Notes under the pieces: generated by a model | The model's input: the letters and a program-made list of their open reading frames with translations, nothing else | What the model was told of the DNA's origin: nothing | Database searches by the model: none | DNA from: Stachybotrys elegans | Lineage: Eukaryota > Ascomycota > Sordariomycetes > Hypocreales > Stachybotryaceae | DNA length: 64,000 bases | Assembly (NCBI GenBank): GCA_020746835.1 | Contig: JAGPNK010000002.1 | Coordinates: 1,550,001 to 1,614,000 of the forward strand | Direction: 5' to 3' | Translations under genes and position numbers: made by a program | In this document: positions 44,214 to 56,034 of the stretch, piece by piece | How the letters are laid out: every line of letters starts with the position of its first letter | Numbering within the stretch: position 1 is the stretch's first letter

Positions 44214-45313
44214 TGATACCACCAAACCATATATCTATTTGAAGTACGGCGCAAAGGAAGCGGTTGTATGGACAGGGCTAGGCGTTGGGTTATAGGATAT
44301 CCTTTGGCACATTCATCTACTTTTGTCTACGTTCTGTTTTTAGAGGATTGATTGGGATTATAGATATAAAATAGATTATGATATCCCGTGTTTCACAATT
44401 ACGCTTTGGGTGTCTTCTACCATCGGTGATTTCCTTTCTGAGTCACCATAAGCATTGTATGCGGGCTCAGAATTGTGTTGGAACGGACCAAGACCCGGAC
44501 GGCCTGCAACAATCAACAATTGTGCTCGCATGCTGCCTTCTAGACTGGGCGCCGCGGGGCGGGATCCTTCCAACGGCCGACAGAAGCAACCAACACGCCT
44601 CGACTAGAGCCTCAGCAAGGAGGTATGCGCCGCTCGTGGAGGAAAGTGATAGGCTGAGGCAGCGCAGCGCTACCAGAAAGGGGACCGAAGCGAGCCCGCA
44701 CACGCCCTTGTTCAGAGTAAAGTGTGGGTGCGGGTATGGATGCCAGCATCACATCCAAAGCATCTGATCCAGCAGCAGAGCCACAGCCCACTCTGCGCCC
44801 CCTGGCCGCCAACCCTCCCAGCCAGGAACGCGGACGGCGCTAAAGAGACGAAGCAGCAGCCGCAACAGCAATAGCCCTGCGTGTGTGGGCCAAGGTGCGG
44901 CGCCATGCCTTTCAGCCCTGGCTCGTGTTGCTTGTCTGGAGCCGCTGAGCAACAGCCGCACATATATGGAGCGAACAGGGAGATGGGGGAGATGGGGGAG
45001 AGAGAGGGATGGAAGGGACCCCCCAGGTTGACGCCCGGCAAGCCACCAAGCAGCCCTACGGAGCTTGAGTCCCACGCTGCGAATCCTCTCTCTTTTCACT
45101 CTTACCAATCTTCAAAATCAAAACCCACGAGGGATTTCGGCTGCCAGGTGTCGCGAGAAAGAGAAGGCCATTCTTTTGTACCAGGCCTCACACTCAAATC
45201 ACTGCCGGGTGCTGCGCCGCTTCCTCAACCTTGACTGGCGGGGCAGGTGCGAACGCCCATCGGGTCCCTGCGCACGAGCTCCTCCAGCATCGACGTAATC
45301 GAGACCTGTCCGG

Positions 45314-45357
<44 letters not shown>

Positions 45358-45415
45358 CGTATATTACAAGTCTCGCGGCCGCACGCCGTGGTGCTGGTGC
45401 TGGTGTGTCGTAGCC
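44214..45415. other. Intergenic region PLC-like to DUF3433 gene
   Basis: About 1.2 kb between two plus-strand genes. It contains the 3' UTR of the first gene, CAGCAG- and GGAGATGGG-like short repeats near 44770-45010, and the (GA)20 repeat in the leader of the next gene. No gene is supported. Confidence 0.5.
45316..45355. repeat. (GA)20 microsatellite
   Basis: Twenty perfect GA units, 60 bases upstream of the DUF3433 gene start codon, so probably in its mRNA leader. Confidence 0.97.
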
Positions 45416-47884
45416 ATGGGCCACTACAGCGATCCGCGACGGCAGCAGCCCGCGCCTACACATGCTGATGCGTCTCACCCCTACTACCCAACGCGCTCCA
45501 ACGCGACAGATTCGACGTTCCAGCCTGGCAACGAGGCCCTCGTTTCGCCCGTGGAAGAACGGAGCACCAGCTCGCATCACCAGCAGGCTCAGTATACAGG
45601 CCACACATACTCACCCGGCTCCCTGTGGTCAGGGTATTCTGCCGCCCCGACAGAACCTCCTCGCCTACCGTCTTACTCGGGCTACGCCAGCCAAACACCA
45701 TCGTCATATATGCGCCCAGAGCAAAGCTATGGCGACGCCGAGGAGATCGACCTATCACTACTTTCTCATTCTGCGCCCATGGGCATGCACTGGGGCGCCC
45801 CCAAATATGAGTCCATCCCTATCGGGGACGACGAGGCACCGGCCTACGACATCACGACGACAATGGGCCCCATGAGCTTCGAGGACCAAGCCTTTATAAA
45901 GGAGATGCAGGACCAGGAGGCAAAGGGCAACCTCACTGGTGGGCTAGGCCAGGGCTTCCGACCCGACTCTACGGTGCGCGACTCGGACCTGCTGGCGTCC
46001 CCGAGCATCGCCAAGCGCTTGTCAAGGTCCTTCTCGCGGCGCAAGTCGAGCCACAAGATAGGCCGCGCCGAGACAATTCGTTCCAAGGGCCAGGATGAAG
46101 CCAACCGCCGGGGTGAGGTGATAGAGGTTATTCTCGAGGAGGAGCCCGTTGAGCCCGCCGAGGCGGACTTGAGCGTTGTCGGGGGCACGGCTGCACCCTC
46201 ACCCAGCGGTATCCGCCGGTCGACGCTTCGGTCTCGGCAGGGGACACAAGTCTTCTACCCGCGGCCGAACTGGAAGCCCGTCGCCATGCGGTGGCCCTAC
46301 CTCTCCGTGCTCATCGTACTTTCACTCGCGCTGGCCTTTGGCCAGGAGATGCTGTATCAACACTTCGCTACGCGACCAATCCTCAAGTTTACGTCACCCG
46401 ATGATGTCGACCCGGCTCTGTACTTCGTCCTGCGCTTCGTACCTATGCTGTCTGCCGTCGTGTACGGTGTGCTCTGGCAATTTGTCGATTTCGAAGTCCG
46501 CCGTCTGGAGCCGTACCATTCGCTATCGCGCCGTGGCGGCGCGCTGGCAGCCGAGTCGCTCAACGTCGACTACGTCACGAGCATCGCCTTTTTGCGGCCA
46601 TTCCGCGCTCTGAAGCTGGGCCACTACGCCGTTGCCCTGTCCTCGCTCGGCACGCTGCTGGCTGTCTCGCTCGTCCCGACGTTTGCCAGCGCGTCCATCT
46701 ACCTCACGCCTGACAGACAGACGCGCCTCGATGACCCAATGGGGGAGAAGAGCCTGCGGATCGCGGAGACGTGGTCCCGCCTCCTGACCACCACGCTGGC
46801 CATTTGCTCTGCGCTGGGGCTGACGCTCTTCTTCATGCTGCAGACGCGGCGGTCCGGACTGGCGGCGGATGTTCGAGGCATCGCGGGCCTTGCGTCCATG
46901 GCGGTCGTGAGCCATATCTTGATGGACTTCAGGGACATGGACACAGCCAAGCATAAGGATATCCACCAAAAGCTCAAGTACAACCGCTACATGCTGCGGA
47001 ACTCGTCTCTTGCTCCAGACGACGAAAACACCATGTCCACGCAACACAGCAACCGTTTCAAGGACGACCACCTGCCCGAGAACCCGCATCCCCTGATGCT
47101 CCGGCCTGCTGGAGGCATCCCCTTCATTATTGCCCTGGTGCTCTTCACAGCTCTGGTCCCGGCGTTCCTATTCACCCCAGCCAGCGCACTCACGGAAGCC
47201 GCACCCTGGGTCGTCACCGCGCTGGCTGTTGCTCTCAAGCTCTCATGGAACTCGATGGAGACTGCTGTGCGCATGATGGAGCCTTATGCCATCCTGGCTC
47301 GGCGGCATGCCCCAGCCAAGACGCTCTCGCTCGACTACACAGCGCTCCCCTTTGGATATCTCCCGATACGTGCCTTCATCAACGGCCATATGCTCGTCTT
47401 TTTCGTCGGATTCGGCAGCATCATGACGGAGTTTCTGACCATCCTCGTCTCAGGGCTAGCGACTGTGGATGGCCATCAGTTTATAGACATCACATCCGGG
47501 TCCGAGGACGCGGAGCGAGCCTCGGGGACCGAGACATTTGTATCCTTTTACGTATCCCTAATCCTGTCACTGTTCATCCTGCTGTACATGGGCATCGTGG
47601 CCACGGTCGTCTTCTTCCGGCGGCGGCACCCGTTCCTGCCGCGCCAGCCAAACACCATCGCCTCGGTGCTGGCCTACATCCATCAGAGCAAGATGTTGTA
47701 CGACTTTGTGGGCACGGAGAAGATGGGGCCCGAGGAGATGCTGGCGCATCTCGGAGACGACAAGACGTACGGCCTGGGCTGGTTTGTCGGCAGGGACGGC
47801 CAGCTGCACTGCGGCGTGGACGAGGAGGAGCTCAAGGGCGACTATAAGCACGGCGTCGAGTTTTTGGAAGAGAACCAGGCCTAG
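45416..47884 (+). CDS. DUF3433 multi-spanning membrane protein (Spray-like)
   Basis: A single exon encodes 822 residues. Residues 1-280 are polar and disordered, rich in Ser, Tyr, Pro and Gln, with a basic patch (KRLSRSFSRRKSSHKIG). Two copies of a DUF3433-type unit follow: each has a membrane segment, a second segment, and a conserved block of the form RRLEPYHSLSRRGGALA (first copy, about 360-380) and VRMMEPYAILARRHAPA (second copy, about 615-640). Each is followed by a LNVDY or LSLDY motif and a hydrophobic segment. About eight membrane helices are present in all. DUF3433 proteins are restricted to filamentous fungi; the Neurospora Spray protein, linked to calcium and hyphal growth, belongs here. 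A role in membrane or calcium homeostasis is inferred. Confidence 0.87.
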   Translation: MGHYSDPRRQQPAPTHADASHPYYPTRSNATDSTFQPGNEALVSPVEERSTSSHHQQAQYTGHTYSPGSLWSGYSAAPTEPPRLPSYSGYASQTPSSYMRPEQSYGDAEEIDLSLLSHSAPMGMHWGAPKYESIPIGDDEAPAYDITTTMGPMSFEDQAFIKEMQDQEAKGNLTGGLGQGFRPDSTVRDSDLLASPSIAKRLSRSFSRRKSSHKIGRAETIRSKGQDEANRRGEVIEVILEEEPVEPAEADLSVVGGTAAPSPSGIRRSTLRSRQGTQVFYPRPNWKPVAMRWPYLSVLIVLSLALAFGQEMLYQHFATRPILKFTSPDDVDPALYFVLRFVPMLSAVVYGVLWQFVDFEVRRLEPYHSLSRRGGALAAESLNVDYVTSIAFLRPFRALKLGHYAVALSSLGTLLAVSLVPTFASASIYLTPDRQTRLDDPMGEKSLRIAETWSRLLTTTLAICSALGLTLFFMLQTRRSGLAADVRGIAGLASMAVVSHILMDFRDMDTAKHKDIHQKLKYNRYMLRNSSLAPDDENTMSTQHSNRFKDDHLPENPHPLMLRPAGGIPFIIALVLFTALVPAFLFTPASALTEAAPWVVTALAVALKLSWNSMETAVRMMEPYAILARRHAPAKTLSLDYTALPFGYLPIRAFINGHMLVFFVGFGSIMTEFLTILVSGLATVDGHQFIDITSGSEDAERASGTETFVSFYVSLILSLFILLYMGIVATVVFFRRRHPFLPRQPNTIASVLAYIHQSKMLYDFVGTEKMGPEEMLAHLGDDKTYGLGWFVGRDGQLHCGVDEEELKGDYKHGVEFLEENQA

Positions 47885-50391
47885 AATACCCAGTGGGATA
47901 CTTATCATTGAAGCATATAGCATTTGTCTGGTTGTGATTTGGCGTGGCGCACGGTATTGGCCACTTGGGGCATTTTTGTATCGTATCTGCTATAGCATCA
48001 AATATTTTTTTTGTAAAACCATCCCCGTGATCTAGGGCTCTGTGTGATATGACATGACCAAGCTTGGGCATGGTCAGTGGACGATCGATTTCAGCCCGAG
48101 CGCATGAGCATTGATTGCTGAAGACGCCAAAGCCTGGGCCTATCCTTTTAGGCCGTGGAAGGGAACCACGAGCCTCGAGTCGTTTCTACAGTCTACGTGC
48201 ATTCTAGAGGAGCGGCACAGCCCTAGGCGAAACAAATACTGGGGCATGGTAAGGCAAAGCCAGGTGCCGTCGTCTCAGGTACGCGGCCGGTCTGTTCAAC
48301 CCCTGTAGATCCCTCTGGCCTGATACAAGCAAGACAGGATCAATCTGCGATGAACAGTTGCTCAGACGCAGCACGCGGGCATTCTTGGAAGCCAACCACA
48401 TGTGTCAGAAGATAATGCAATATCAATCCCTCGATAGGCTACAGGAGCAGAATGGTGCTGGCCAGCCACCACCTCACCCACCTCGTACCGCAAAATGTAT
48501 TACCAGACACAATCCGCGCAAGGTTAACCGCCTCCAGAGGGTCGCGTGCGTGCGCGTGCTGACCGACACCTGACGACCTATTTGAGGGAATGGAAATAAG
48601 AGAGGCGGCGTTACGCCCAAGCTCGTCCAGTTTAAAGAAATATCGTCGAAGTGAGAATCCCCTCTGGTTCAATCAACCGGCCATTCCAGCGAAGTGAGAC
48701 GAGGGTACGGAAGCCGAGCAACGGCCATTCTTTGGTCTCGTCTTGTCGTGTTGTCGTACCTGCTAGTAGCATGTAAGAAGAATATAGACAGTTGCTGGCT
48801 CTGAGGAATGAATAATGGAAGTAGTAAGAGCGCGAGCAGGGGGGAAGGGGGGCCTTCAGAGTGGCAGTGCTTCGTCCGTAATTTCACAGGGTCCTAGAGC
48901 AACCGGACGGTGGCGCCGTGCCCAGACACGATGCGTCGCAGGGGCGCGTCGCCGAGGGGCACCGAGCGGGTACTTGTACCCGAACGAGTTCATCCTGCGA
49001 CCGCTTGCGAGAGAGGTTGGCTGGCTGTCATGCGTCGATACGGCTGCGGCGCGCTGGGAACGAACAATACGAAGGGCTGTTTGGTGAACGCTATTGTTGG
49101 ATACGTGCTGGAAGCGGGTAAGTGGAGGAGGAGACAAATTGCAGTGAATACGGGTCGAGGGCCAAACTCCATTCTTCTCATTTATTAGATGCGCACGACA
49201 ATGAGGCACAGTAGCACATTAAAACAAGTCCTTGTTTTGTGGTGGTGTGTGCGAATGACCCAAGCACGAGATGGCGATCATCCTGCCGTTGCTGGAGTGG
49301 TTTCGTCATCCTGTAGGTACGCAGAGCAGCTTGGCGACGCCAGTATTGGGCGCCCAGGAATGGGCGCTGTTTCGGGAGGTGACAACAGAACAACAACGAC
49401 GATGTTATTGCATCTTCTCATCATTACAGAGCAACACTGCAAAGTTATACTTTTAGAGTCTTCAACGGCGTCCTTTGTCCTCTCAATAGCGGCGGCGCTT
49501 GCTGATACGCCCAGCGGCCCAGCATCCTCCCCCAGTCATGGGCGAGCTGGATGCGAGGCAGGTACGGAGGAGTACCTCCCTTTGTTTTCGTCGCGTATGG
49601 TGCGCATGCATGCGGCTAGCGTCTTGTGCCGGTACATCAATGCAGGTTTTCCCCGTTAGCGACGACTCTGTGTGCCAATGACGCTACCCACCTTGGCGGG
49701 CAAGGCTACATGGCCGCAGCGCCAGATCTGCACTGAGAAGGATGTACTGCACAGCCCTCCTCTGCCCAGGCCAAAATACGAGATCTGAAACTCCCTAACA
49801 GCGCTACATTCCACCGCCCGTCCCCGTCCTCCCCGGCATTCTCCTCCCTCTTCGGGTACTACTTCCAAATACCTGGATTGCGTAACTTAATTTGCGGGCA
49901 GCACATCCCCCCCCGGCCCTTCCTGTCAGGTTCCTGTTCGTCTGCCCCGTTTTCCCACTCTTCCCGCGCCATCTGCATCACCATCTATCTAGCCATCTCT
50001 TCCTTGTTTCCATTCTCCCTTCCCTTCCCCATCTTCACTCGCTCAACAACCCTCCCCCCTCCACCAACCATTCTCGCTCCCCTCGTTAGAAGTTGCACTT
50101 TTGACGACGTGAGCCATATCGCTCGCTGACGCCCTTTTCTGTTGTTTAACTCGTCTCTTTGTTGTTGTTGTTTTTTTTCTTCTTCTTCTTAATTGATTTG
50201 GGCCTTTTTTCAAACGCAGCAGCCCCTATTCTCCGGAAGAAACCCATCGCCTCGCCTCGCATCGAAACGACCGACCGCACCTCGATCATCGGCCGTAGAA
50301 CACCTTGGTCACCTTTACCTACTGCCCTCGACGCGTACACCAGAATATTTACGACGGATTGAACCGACGACACCGTCGACCCATCGCCAAT
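47885..50391. other. Long intergenic region upstream of the TRP-like gene
   Basis: About 2.5 kb. The first 200 bases are the DUF3433 3' UTR. The last 500 bases are strongly C/T-rich with a T-rich run near 50170-50190, typical of a long fungal 5' leader. No gene, tRNA or mobile element is supported between. Confidence 0.5.
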
Positions 50392-52648
50392 ATGCGGTCC
50401 TTCTTTAGGTCGCCGCTCTCCTCCCTCGCGCTTGTGCTGGCCACATTGTCGTCGTTCGCCGCTGCCGAACAAAGGCTTGTGTCGACCTCGCTCAACTCCT
50501 GCCAGAGAGACTCGGATTTCGAAGCCCGTCTCTTCAATGTCGCCTTCTTCCCGGACAACCGAAGCGCTACCGTCAGGATTGAGGCCGCCTCCTCAGTCCA
50601 GGGCCATGTCGAATTTGATGTCAGCGCCTCTGCCTACGGCCACACCTTCATGCACGAGCAAATCAACCCTTGCGATATTGAGCTTCAGGGCATGTGCCCG
50701 ATGGGTCCCGGCAAGATTCCCTTCGGTTTCAACCTGCTCAACCTCTCGGCTGCCGACCAGATTCCCGGAATCGCCTATAGCGTGCCTGATCTCGACGCCA
50801 AGATTCGCATTTATATCAACCTGACTTCGACTGGTGAGAGCGTGGCTTGCGTGGAGGCCAACATCTCCAACGGTCAGACCGTTGACCTGCTCGCCATCAA
50901 GTGGGCTACCGCCATTATTGCCGGTCTCGCCCTCCTCTCTTCGGCCATCATCTCCGGTCTAGGCCATAGCAATGCTGCCGCTCACGTTGCTGCCAACTCC
51001 CTCTCTCTCTTCGGCTACATGCAGGCCCAAGCCATCATTGGTCTCACTGCCGTTCCCCTCCCGCCCATCGTCATGTCCTGGACTCAGAACTTCCAGTGGT
51101 CCATGGGTATCATCAGCGTTGACTGGATGCAAGACATTATGACGTGGTACCAGCGTGCCACCGGTGGTGAGGCTGCCAGTCTTTTCCACTCTCTGCAACA
51201 CGTCTCCGTTCAAGTCCAGAAGCGTGGCCTTCCTGAGATTGCCAGTGGCGCCGTGGACCTGTTCAGTCGCAGTGCCGCCATGATGCCCCGTGAGGAACAC
51301 AGCTTGGCTAAGCGCGAGAATATTGTCAGTGATACTGGCGGCTTCATCGTCTATGGCATCCAGCGCGTTGCATTCAGGGCTGAGATTGAGACCACTAACC
51401 TATTCATGACTGGTCTTACCTTCTTTGTCCTCTTCGTCATCTTCACCGTCATGGCTGTCGCTGCCTTCAAGGGCTTGCTCGAGTTGGCCGCTCAACGAAG
51501 GTGGATGAAGGGCGACAAGTTCCTCGAGTTCCGCAACGGCTGGTTCACCGTCCTCAAGGGTATTCTTTTCCGCGTTGCCCTCATCGGTTTCCCCCAGATC
51601 GTCATCCTCTGCCTCTGGGAGTTCACCCAAAACGACTCCCCCGCCCTTATTGTCCTCGCCGTCTTCTTCTTCTTCGGAATGTTGATCAGCCTTGGCTGGG
51701 GCGCCAGCAAGGTCATCCGCATCGCTCGCCGCTCCATCGCCATGCACCGCAACCCGGCTTATATCCTCTTCTCTGACCCTCAGGCTCTCAACAAGTGGGG
51801 ATTCCTCTACATCCAGTTCCGCGCCTCGGCCTACTACTTCATTGTTCCTTATCTCTGCTACTTCCTCATCAAGGGCATGTTTGTTGCTCTGGGACAGCAC
51901 TCTGGCACTGCCCAGGCCGTCGGCTTCATCATCATTGAGGCCGCCGCCCTGATTGCCATCTCAGTCCTGCGACCCTGGATGGACAAGAGCACCAACTCGT
52001 TCAACATTGCCATTGGTGCCGTCAACTTCATCAACGCCATCTTCCTCCTCATCTTCACCAATGTTTTCGGAGCCCCTCCCATTGTCGTTGGTGTCGTTGG
52101 TGTCATCCTCTTCGTCCTCAATGCCTCCTTCTCTCTGATCCTGCTGCTTATGGTCATCATCTCCACGACTATCACGCTCTTCCGCAAGAACCCCGATGCT
52201 CGCTACCAGTTTATGGCTGATGACCGCGCCTCATTCATGAAGTCGCAGACTCACTTGACAACTACCACTGAGCTTGACGCCCTCGCAGCCACCGCTCGCG
52301 GTGACAAGGCTGGCTACAAGTCCCAGCTCGACCTGGACGAGGACCACGACTCGCTGAGCACCGATGATGTTCGCCGCAGCCAGGGCCCCCGATCGCCCGT
52401 CAACCCCTCGATGCCCCTTTTCCCGGCTGGCGGGCAGCGACCCCAGAGTCCATTCCGAACCGCTTCCCCAAGCCCCTTCACCGGCTCTGTATCTTCCCTC
52501 AGCCAGCAGCGATCTATGAACACCCCAAGCCCGGCTCCTCAGCGCCAACCGCAGTCTTCTAGGTAAGTAGCAATTCTTGTTGCACCGCGCATGACGGTAG
52601 TCTAACACGACGTATAGCCCTTGGCAGCGCGGCGCTGGCTATGATTAA
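50392..52648 (+). CDS. TRP-like membrane protein, flavin carrier (Flc) family
   Basis: Two exons (50392-52562, 52618-52648) give 733 residues. The last exon adds only ten residues (ending PWQRGAGYD). A signal peptide (LSSLALVLATLSSFAAAEQ) precedes an extracytoplasmic ML-like lipid-binding domain at about 28-165, followed by about nine or ten membrane helices of the TRP-like family between about 170 and 600. The conserved helix LLALKWATAIIAGLALLSS-type start and the SWTQNFQWSMGIISVDWMQ loop are Flc hallmarks. The Ser/Pro/Gln-rich tail is cytosolic. Yeast Flc proteins transport FAD into the ER and affect wall synthesis and calcium; the TRP-like relatives have also been proposed as channels. The start is the first ATG after a long C/T-rich leader. 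Confidence 0.93.
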
Positions 52649-53743
52649 ATATGGCAGCTTAATTTAATTTCTTCATCTTACGACGAGGTGCGCTCGGTCT
52701 GGCTGCGGTACAGGTAGTGATGGGTGTGAATCGGCGTTCATCGTCTCCATCGGCGATGGTCCTTGCGCCCTTGGTCATCTTGCAACCGTCGTCATAGAGA
52801 CACCTGATTAGCCACGACACCATCGTATTCTTATATCTGTTTCCTCTCTTCTGTCGATCATAACAGCGCGACAATGGCGTCTGCAATGACAAATGGCGTT
52901 GGCGAGCATCTGATCGGATGCTCTGTACTAGATGTTTTGCTTTGTACATACATACACACACCGCAGCTGTAGGGAGGCGAGAGGTCTGCTATTTGGTAGG
53001 CCGTGGAGGAGCAACGAGTCCCCTTCGTCCTCTACCTATCTTGCTTACACAGCTGGCCTGGGTTGGCCTGGATTTGGCCAAGGGGCTGATATGGAATGCT
53101 TGGATTTGGGAGCTAAGAATTGCTTGTATACAGACCAAAATAAGTAATTTGACTCATCTTGTCCCAAGACGTCTTACAATTGAAGGGTCTCTCGCCTCGA
53201 GCCTGTCCGATTGCCCTACCTATCCGACCAATAGTGCATATTAGAGGGTAGATTCAAGATGTTGATTTGTATTCCTGTGTAGACACTATCTAGAACGCTC
53301 ACATGTACATACACCCCCTATTCAATCAGTGCAGCGAATTAGCCTAGATTTTGAACGCTGATAACAAAGGAAAGTCCAGTGAGTGCAGGCCAAAGCTTAT
53401 GCGGTGAAGGGTTGCGCCTCATGTCCGTAGAACGAAGCCGTGAATGGTGAGAGCCAAGCGGCAGCGCAATGTAACACGAGAAATGTGCTTGTTTGCTATC
53501 GTCGCCGCGCTGCTCTCCAACAAGATGAGAATAAGGAGAAGAAGGGGAAGAGAAAAATAAAGTAAGAGGTGGAGAGATTGTGCTTTCTTCTTTCGAGATG
53601 ACGCCGATGTTCAGGAGAGTAAAGAGGTTGGGCCAATAGCCGAGTCCTCGGAAGAATGGCAATGGCCATGATGTTAGATGCAAGGACTTTTGACGCAAGC
53701 TCCGCCGTTTATTGGGGAAATGGGTGGAAAGACCGCTCAGGGG
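52649..53743. other. Convergent intergenic region
   Basis: About 1.1 kb between the ends of the TRP-like and WetA-like genes. It probably holds a long 3' UTR on one side. Short frames on both strands have no support. Confidence 0.5.
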
Positions 53744-55657
53744 TTAAAAGGCGAAACCTTGTTCCACCAACTTGTCAACGTCACCTCCGGCTGCCGCAAC
53801 AGCTTTGATAGCAGCCTCGCTCAACCTCCGGCGCCTCTCCTGGGCCTCCTTCTCCCGACGAGCTTTCGTCTTGGAGCTGCCGCTGGGCGCCACGCCTGTC
53901 ATGAGCAGGTTTCCGTCGTTGGGGGTAAAGTTGACGAAACCAATCTCGCTGCTGCCGCCGCCGCCAGAGGGTTTGCGCGGGCGCTGCTTGCGCACGCTGC
54001 AGGGCGTGCCGGGCATGGTCCCCGGCAGGCGGCCGGAAGCGCTGCGGGTGGACGAGACGGAGGTGCCGGAGCCCTGACGCGAGGAGGCGGCATGCCCCGG
54101 GGTGGGCGAGGCCGAGGGCCCGCGGGTCTTGCGCATGGGCGAGCAGGATAGATTCCTGCGGGCGCCGGCGGACGGAGCGCGAGGGGGACGGTGAGAGCGT
54201 TCCGTGGCAGGCGGTGGGAGCGAAGGGGGTGGGAGGTAGGTCGGCGGGTGGAGGGCCAGGTTGTTGACGACGGTGGACTGGGGGGCCTGGGGTTGAGGCT
54301 GATGGATCATGAGGCCGGCTGCGCCCGGGTCGGCGATCGGGTCAGCATATTCATACGCCATGTCCATCTGGTGAGGCTGCAGGGGCATAGTGAAGTTGGG
54401 GGTGGCGCCGTAGTTGTGGGGATGGTCCTTGGGCTCTCCAAACTCGCCTTGCTGGTTGATGATGTTAAGATCCCACCACCCAAAGGCCTGGCCCGGGTTG
54501 CTATACTCATGGCCGGGGGTGACCCATTGATCCGGGGCGGGATGCGGGACGGGCTGCTGCGGTGTGTCGGAGAGGGGCCAGGGAGTCGTGGGGACGGAGC
54601 GGGCCGACGTCGACGACTGGGGTACGACGGTCGACTCCCGCGACTCGTCGATCTTGCCGGGGATCGGTATGGCGGGGGAGTCATCGGGGGTGTTCAGGCC
54701 GTGGTGGGTGAAGTAGCGCACGCCAGGCTGGTGAGCGGCGGGGGGCTCGACAAAGGGATCCTCGCAGATGCCGTGGATGAAGGCCGAGTTGGGGGGCGAG
54801 GCGGGCATGCGGCCCGTGACGGCCCTCAGTCGAGACTGCGGCTTGAGAGCCATGGGAGGATTGTCCAGAGTCGGGGACACGGCACGGTGAACATTGCTGG
54901 CGATGTTGTCGCCCTCGTCCTTGCGGCCTCGGCGACGGGCAAAGGGCTTGCGGATGGTGGAAGAGAGAGCCTGGACGAAGCGGTTCGGCTTGCGCTGAGC
55001 GGTGATGGGGGCGGGCGGCGAGGCTGGAGCGTTGTCCTCGGGTATGGGTGTCGTCGAGGCGACGGGCGACTTAAGGGAGATGGCCTCGAGGCGCGCCACG
55101 TCGCCGTCCGAGACGGACGTCTCTCGTAGGGCGTAGCCTAGCTGTTGCCGGTGGTATTGTGGCGGCGGACCACAGTCGTATATGTCCGCCCCGGCGGCCA
55201 TGGCGGCGGCGTGGTGCACGTCGCCTGGGCCCATGAGGAGGCTCGATGGGTCGATGTCGTGGTTGACGGACGGGCCGGCCTGTGAGCTGCTGGACAGGAA
55301 ATCGAACTCATCGGCCGTGGAGACACCCGAGGAGCCCGTGCTGTCGGTGGCAGCGGCGGCGGCATGATGATGCATCAGGAGAGCATCTGACAGGGCAGCG
55401 GCGTGGGCGTCGATGTGCATATCGCCCATGATGCCGCCATCGCCGCCGTCGCCGCCGCCGCTACCCGGACCACCTACTGCTGCTGCTGCGGTGGCAGAGC
55501 CAAAGTCGACAAACTGGCCGAAGAAGTCGACGGCCGAGGGAGGCGGCTCGGGGGCGTCGTTCTCGTCCTCGTCCTCGAGATCGTAACAGTAGAAGCTCGG
55601 ATCGCGATCGACGGCGGCGGTGTCGCCGCGGTAGGGCGGCAGCGCCCAGTACGCCAT
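53744..55657 (-). CDS. wetA: WetA-like developmental regulator of conidial maturation
   Basis: A single exon encodes 637 residues from the ATG at 55657. The protein is mostly low-complexity: an acidic N-terminus (YDLEDEDENDAPEPPP), His/Ala- and Gly-rich tracts, then Pro/Ser-rich regions. The C-terminus has the conserved block I associate with WetA: GFVNFTPNDGNLLMTGVAPSG followed by SKTKARREKEAQERRRRLSE and AAGGDVDKL. WetA acts after BrlA and AbaA in the conidiation pathway, controls spore-wall maturation and dormancy, and is proposed to bind DNA. Three CATTCC words (the AbaA target type) lie within 410 bases upstream. Identification rests on the C-terminal block only; the rest is too variable to help. 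Antisense frames of up to 312 codons here reflect the high GC content. Confidence 0.78.
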   Translation of the reverse strand: MAYWALPPYRGDTAAVDRDPSFYCYDLEDEDENDAPEPPPSAVDFFGQFVDFGSATAAAAVGGPGSGGGDGGDGGIMGDMHIDAHAAALSDALLMHHHAAAAATDSTGSSGVSTADEFDFLSSSSQAGPSVNHDIDPSSLLMGPGDVHHAAAMAAGADIYDCGPPPQYHRQQLGYALRETSVSDGDVARLEAISLKSPVASTTPIPEDNAPASPPAPITAQRKPNRFVQALSSTIRKPFARRRGRKDEGDNIASNVHRAVSPTLDNPPMALKPQSRLRAVTGRMPASPPNSAFIHGICEDPFVEPPAAHQPGVRYFTHHGLNTPDDSPAIPIPGKIDESRESTVVPQSSTSARSVPTTPWPLSDTPQQPVPHPAPDQWVTPGHEYSNPGQAFGWWDLNIINQQGEFGEPKDHPHNYGATPNFTMPLQPHQMDMAYEYADPIADPGAAGLMIHQPQPQAPQSTVVNNLALHPPTYLPPPSLPPPATERSHRPPRAPSAGARRNLSCSPMRKTRGPSASPTPGHAASSRQGSGTSVSSTRSASGRLPGTMPGTPCSVRKQRPRKPSGGGGSSEIGFVNFTPNDGNLLMTGVAPSGSSKTKARREKEAQERRRRLSEAAIKAVAAAGGDVDKLVEQGFAF

Positions 55658-55810
55658 GGCTAAACAGAGGCGGGATTCTCCTAGACGGAAAGTTTCATGC
55701 AAAGGGTGAAGAGCATAAGAAGTGCAACGGTCACGACAAAGAGAAAAAAAAATGAGCGAGTGATATGGCTTGTTCCACGGAATGAGGCGAGGAAAGGCAA
55801 GCCAAGAGAG

Positions 55811-55831
55811 AAGAAGAAGAAGAAGAAGAAG
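55811..55831. repeat. (AAG)7 trinucleotide repeat
   Basis: Seven perfect AAG units on the plus strand, read as (CTT)7 in the probable leader of the WetA-like gene, about 155 bases upstream of its start codon. Confidence 0.9.
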
Positions 55832-56034
55832 AAAAAAGAGAACGAGTGACGATGGTGGAGGGAAAAGGAGAGAAAGGAAGACGAGAGATGGTCTGTAGAA
55901 ACTCAGTCTCTTTCTCTCGAGCCCCTCTTCGTTCTTTCTTTCTTCCTGCCCGGCATGGTATAAACGTTGGTTGCCAAGACAGGCAGACAAAATAAATGAG
56001 CTTGTTGAATGCTCATTTCACCGCTGGCGGGCGA

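Noticed and set aside
54191..55129. 312-codon plus-strand frame antisense to the WetA-like gene
   Set aside because: It lies fully inside a GC-rich coding exon, has Gly/Arg/Val-rich composition typical of antisense frames, and shows no domain.
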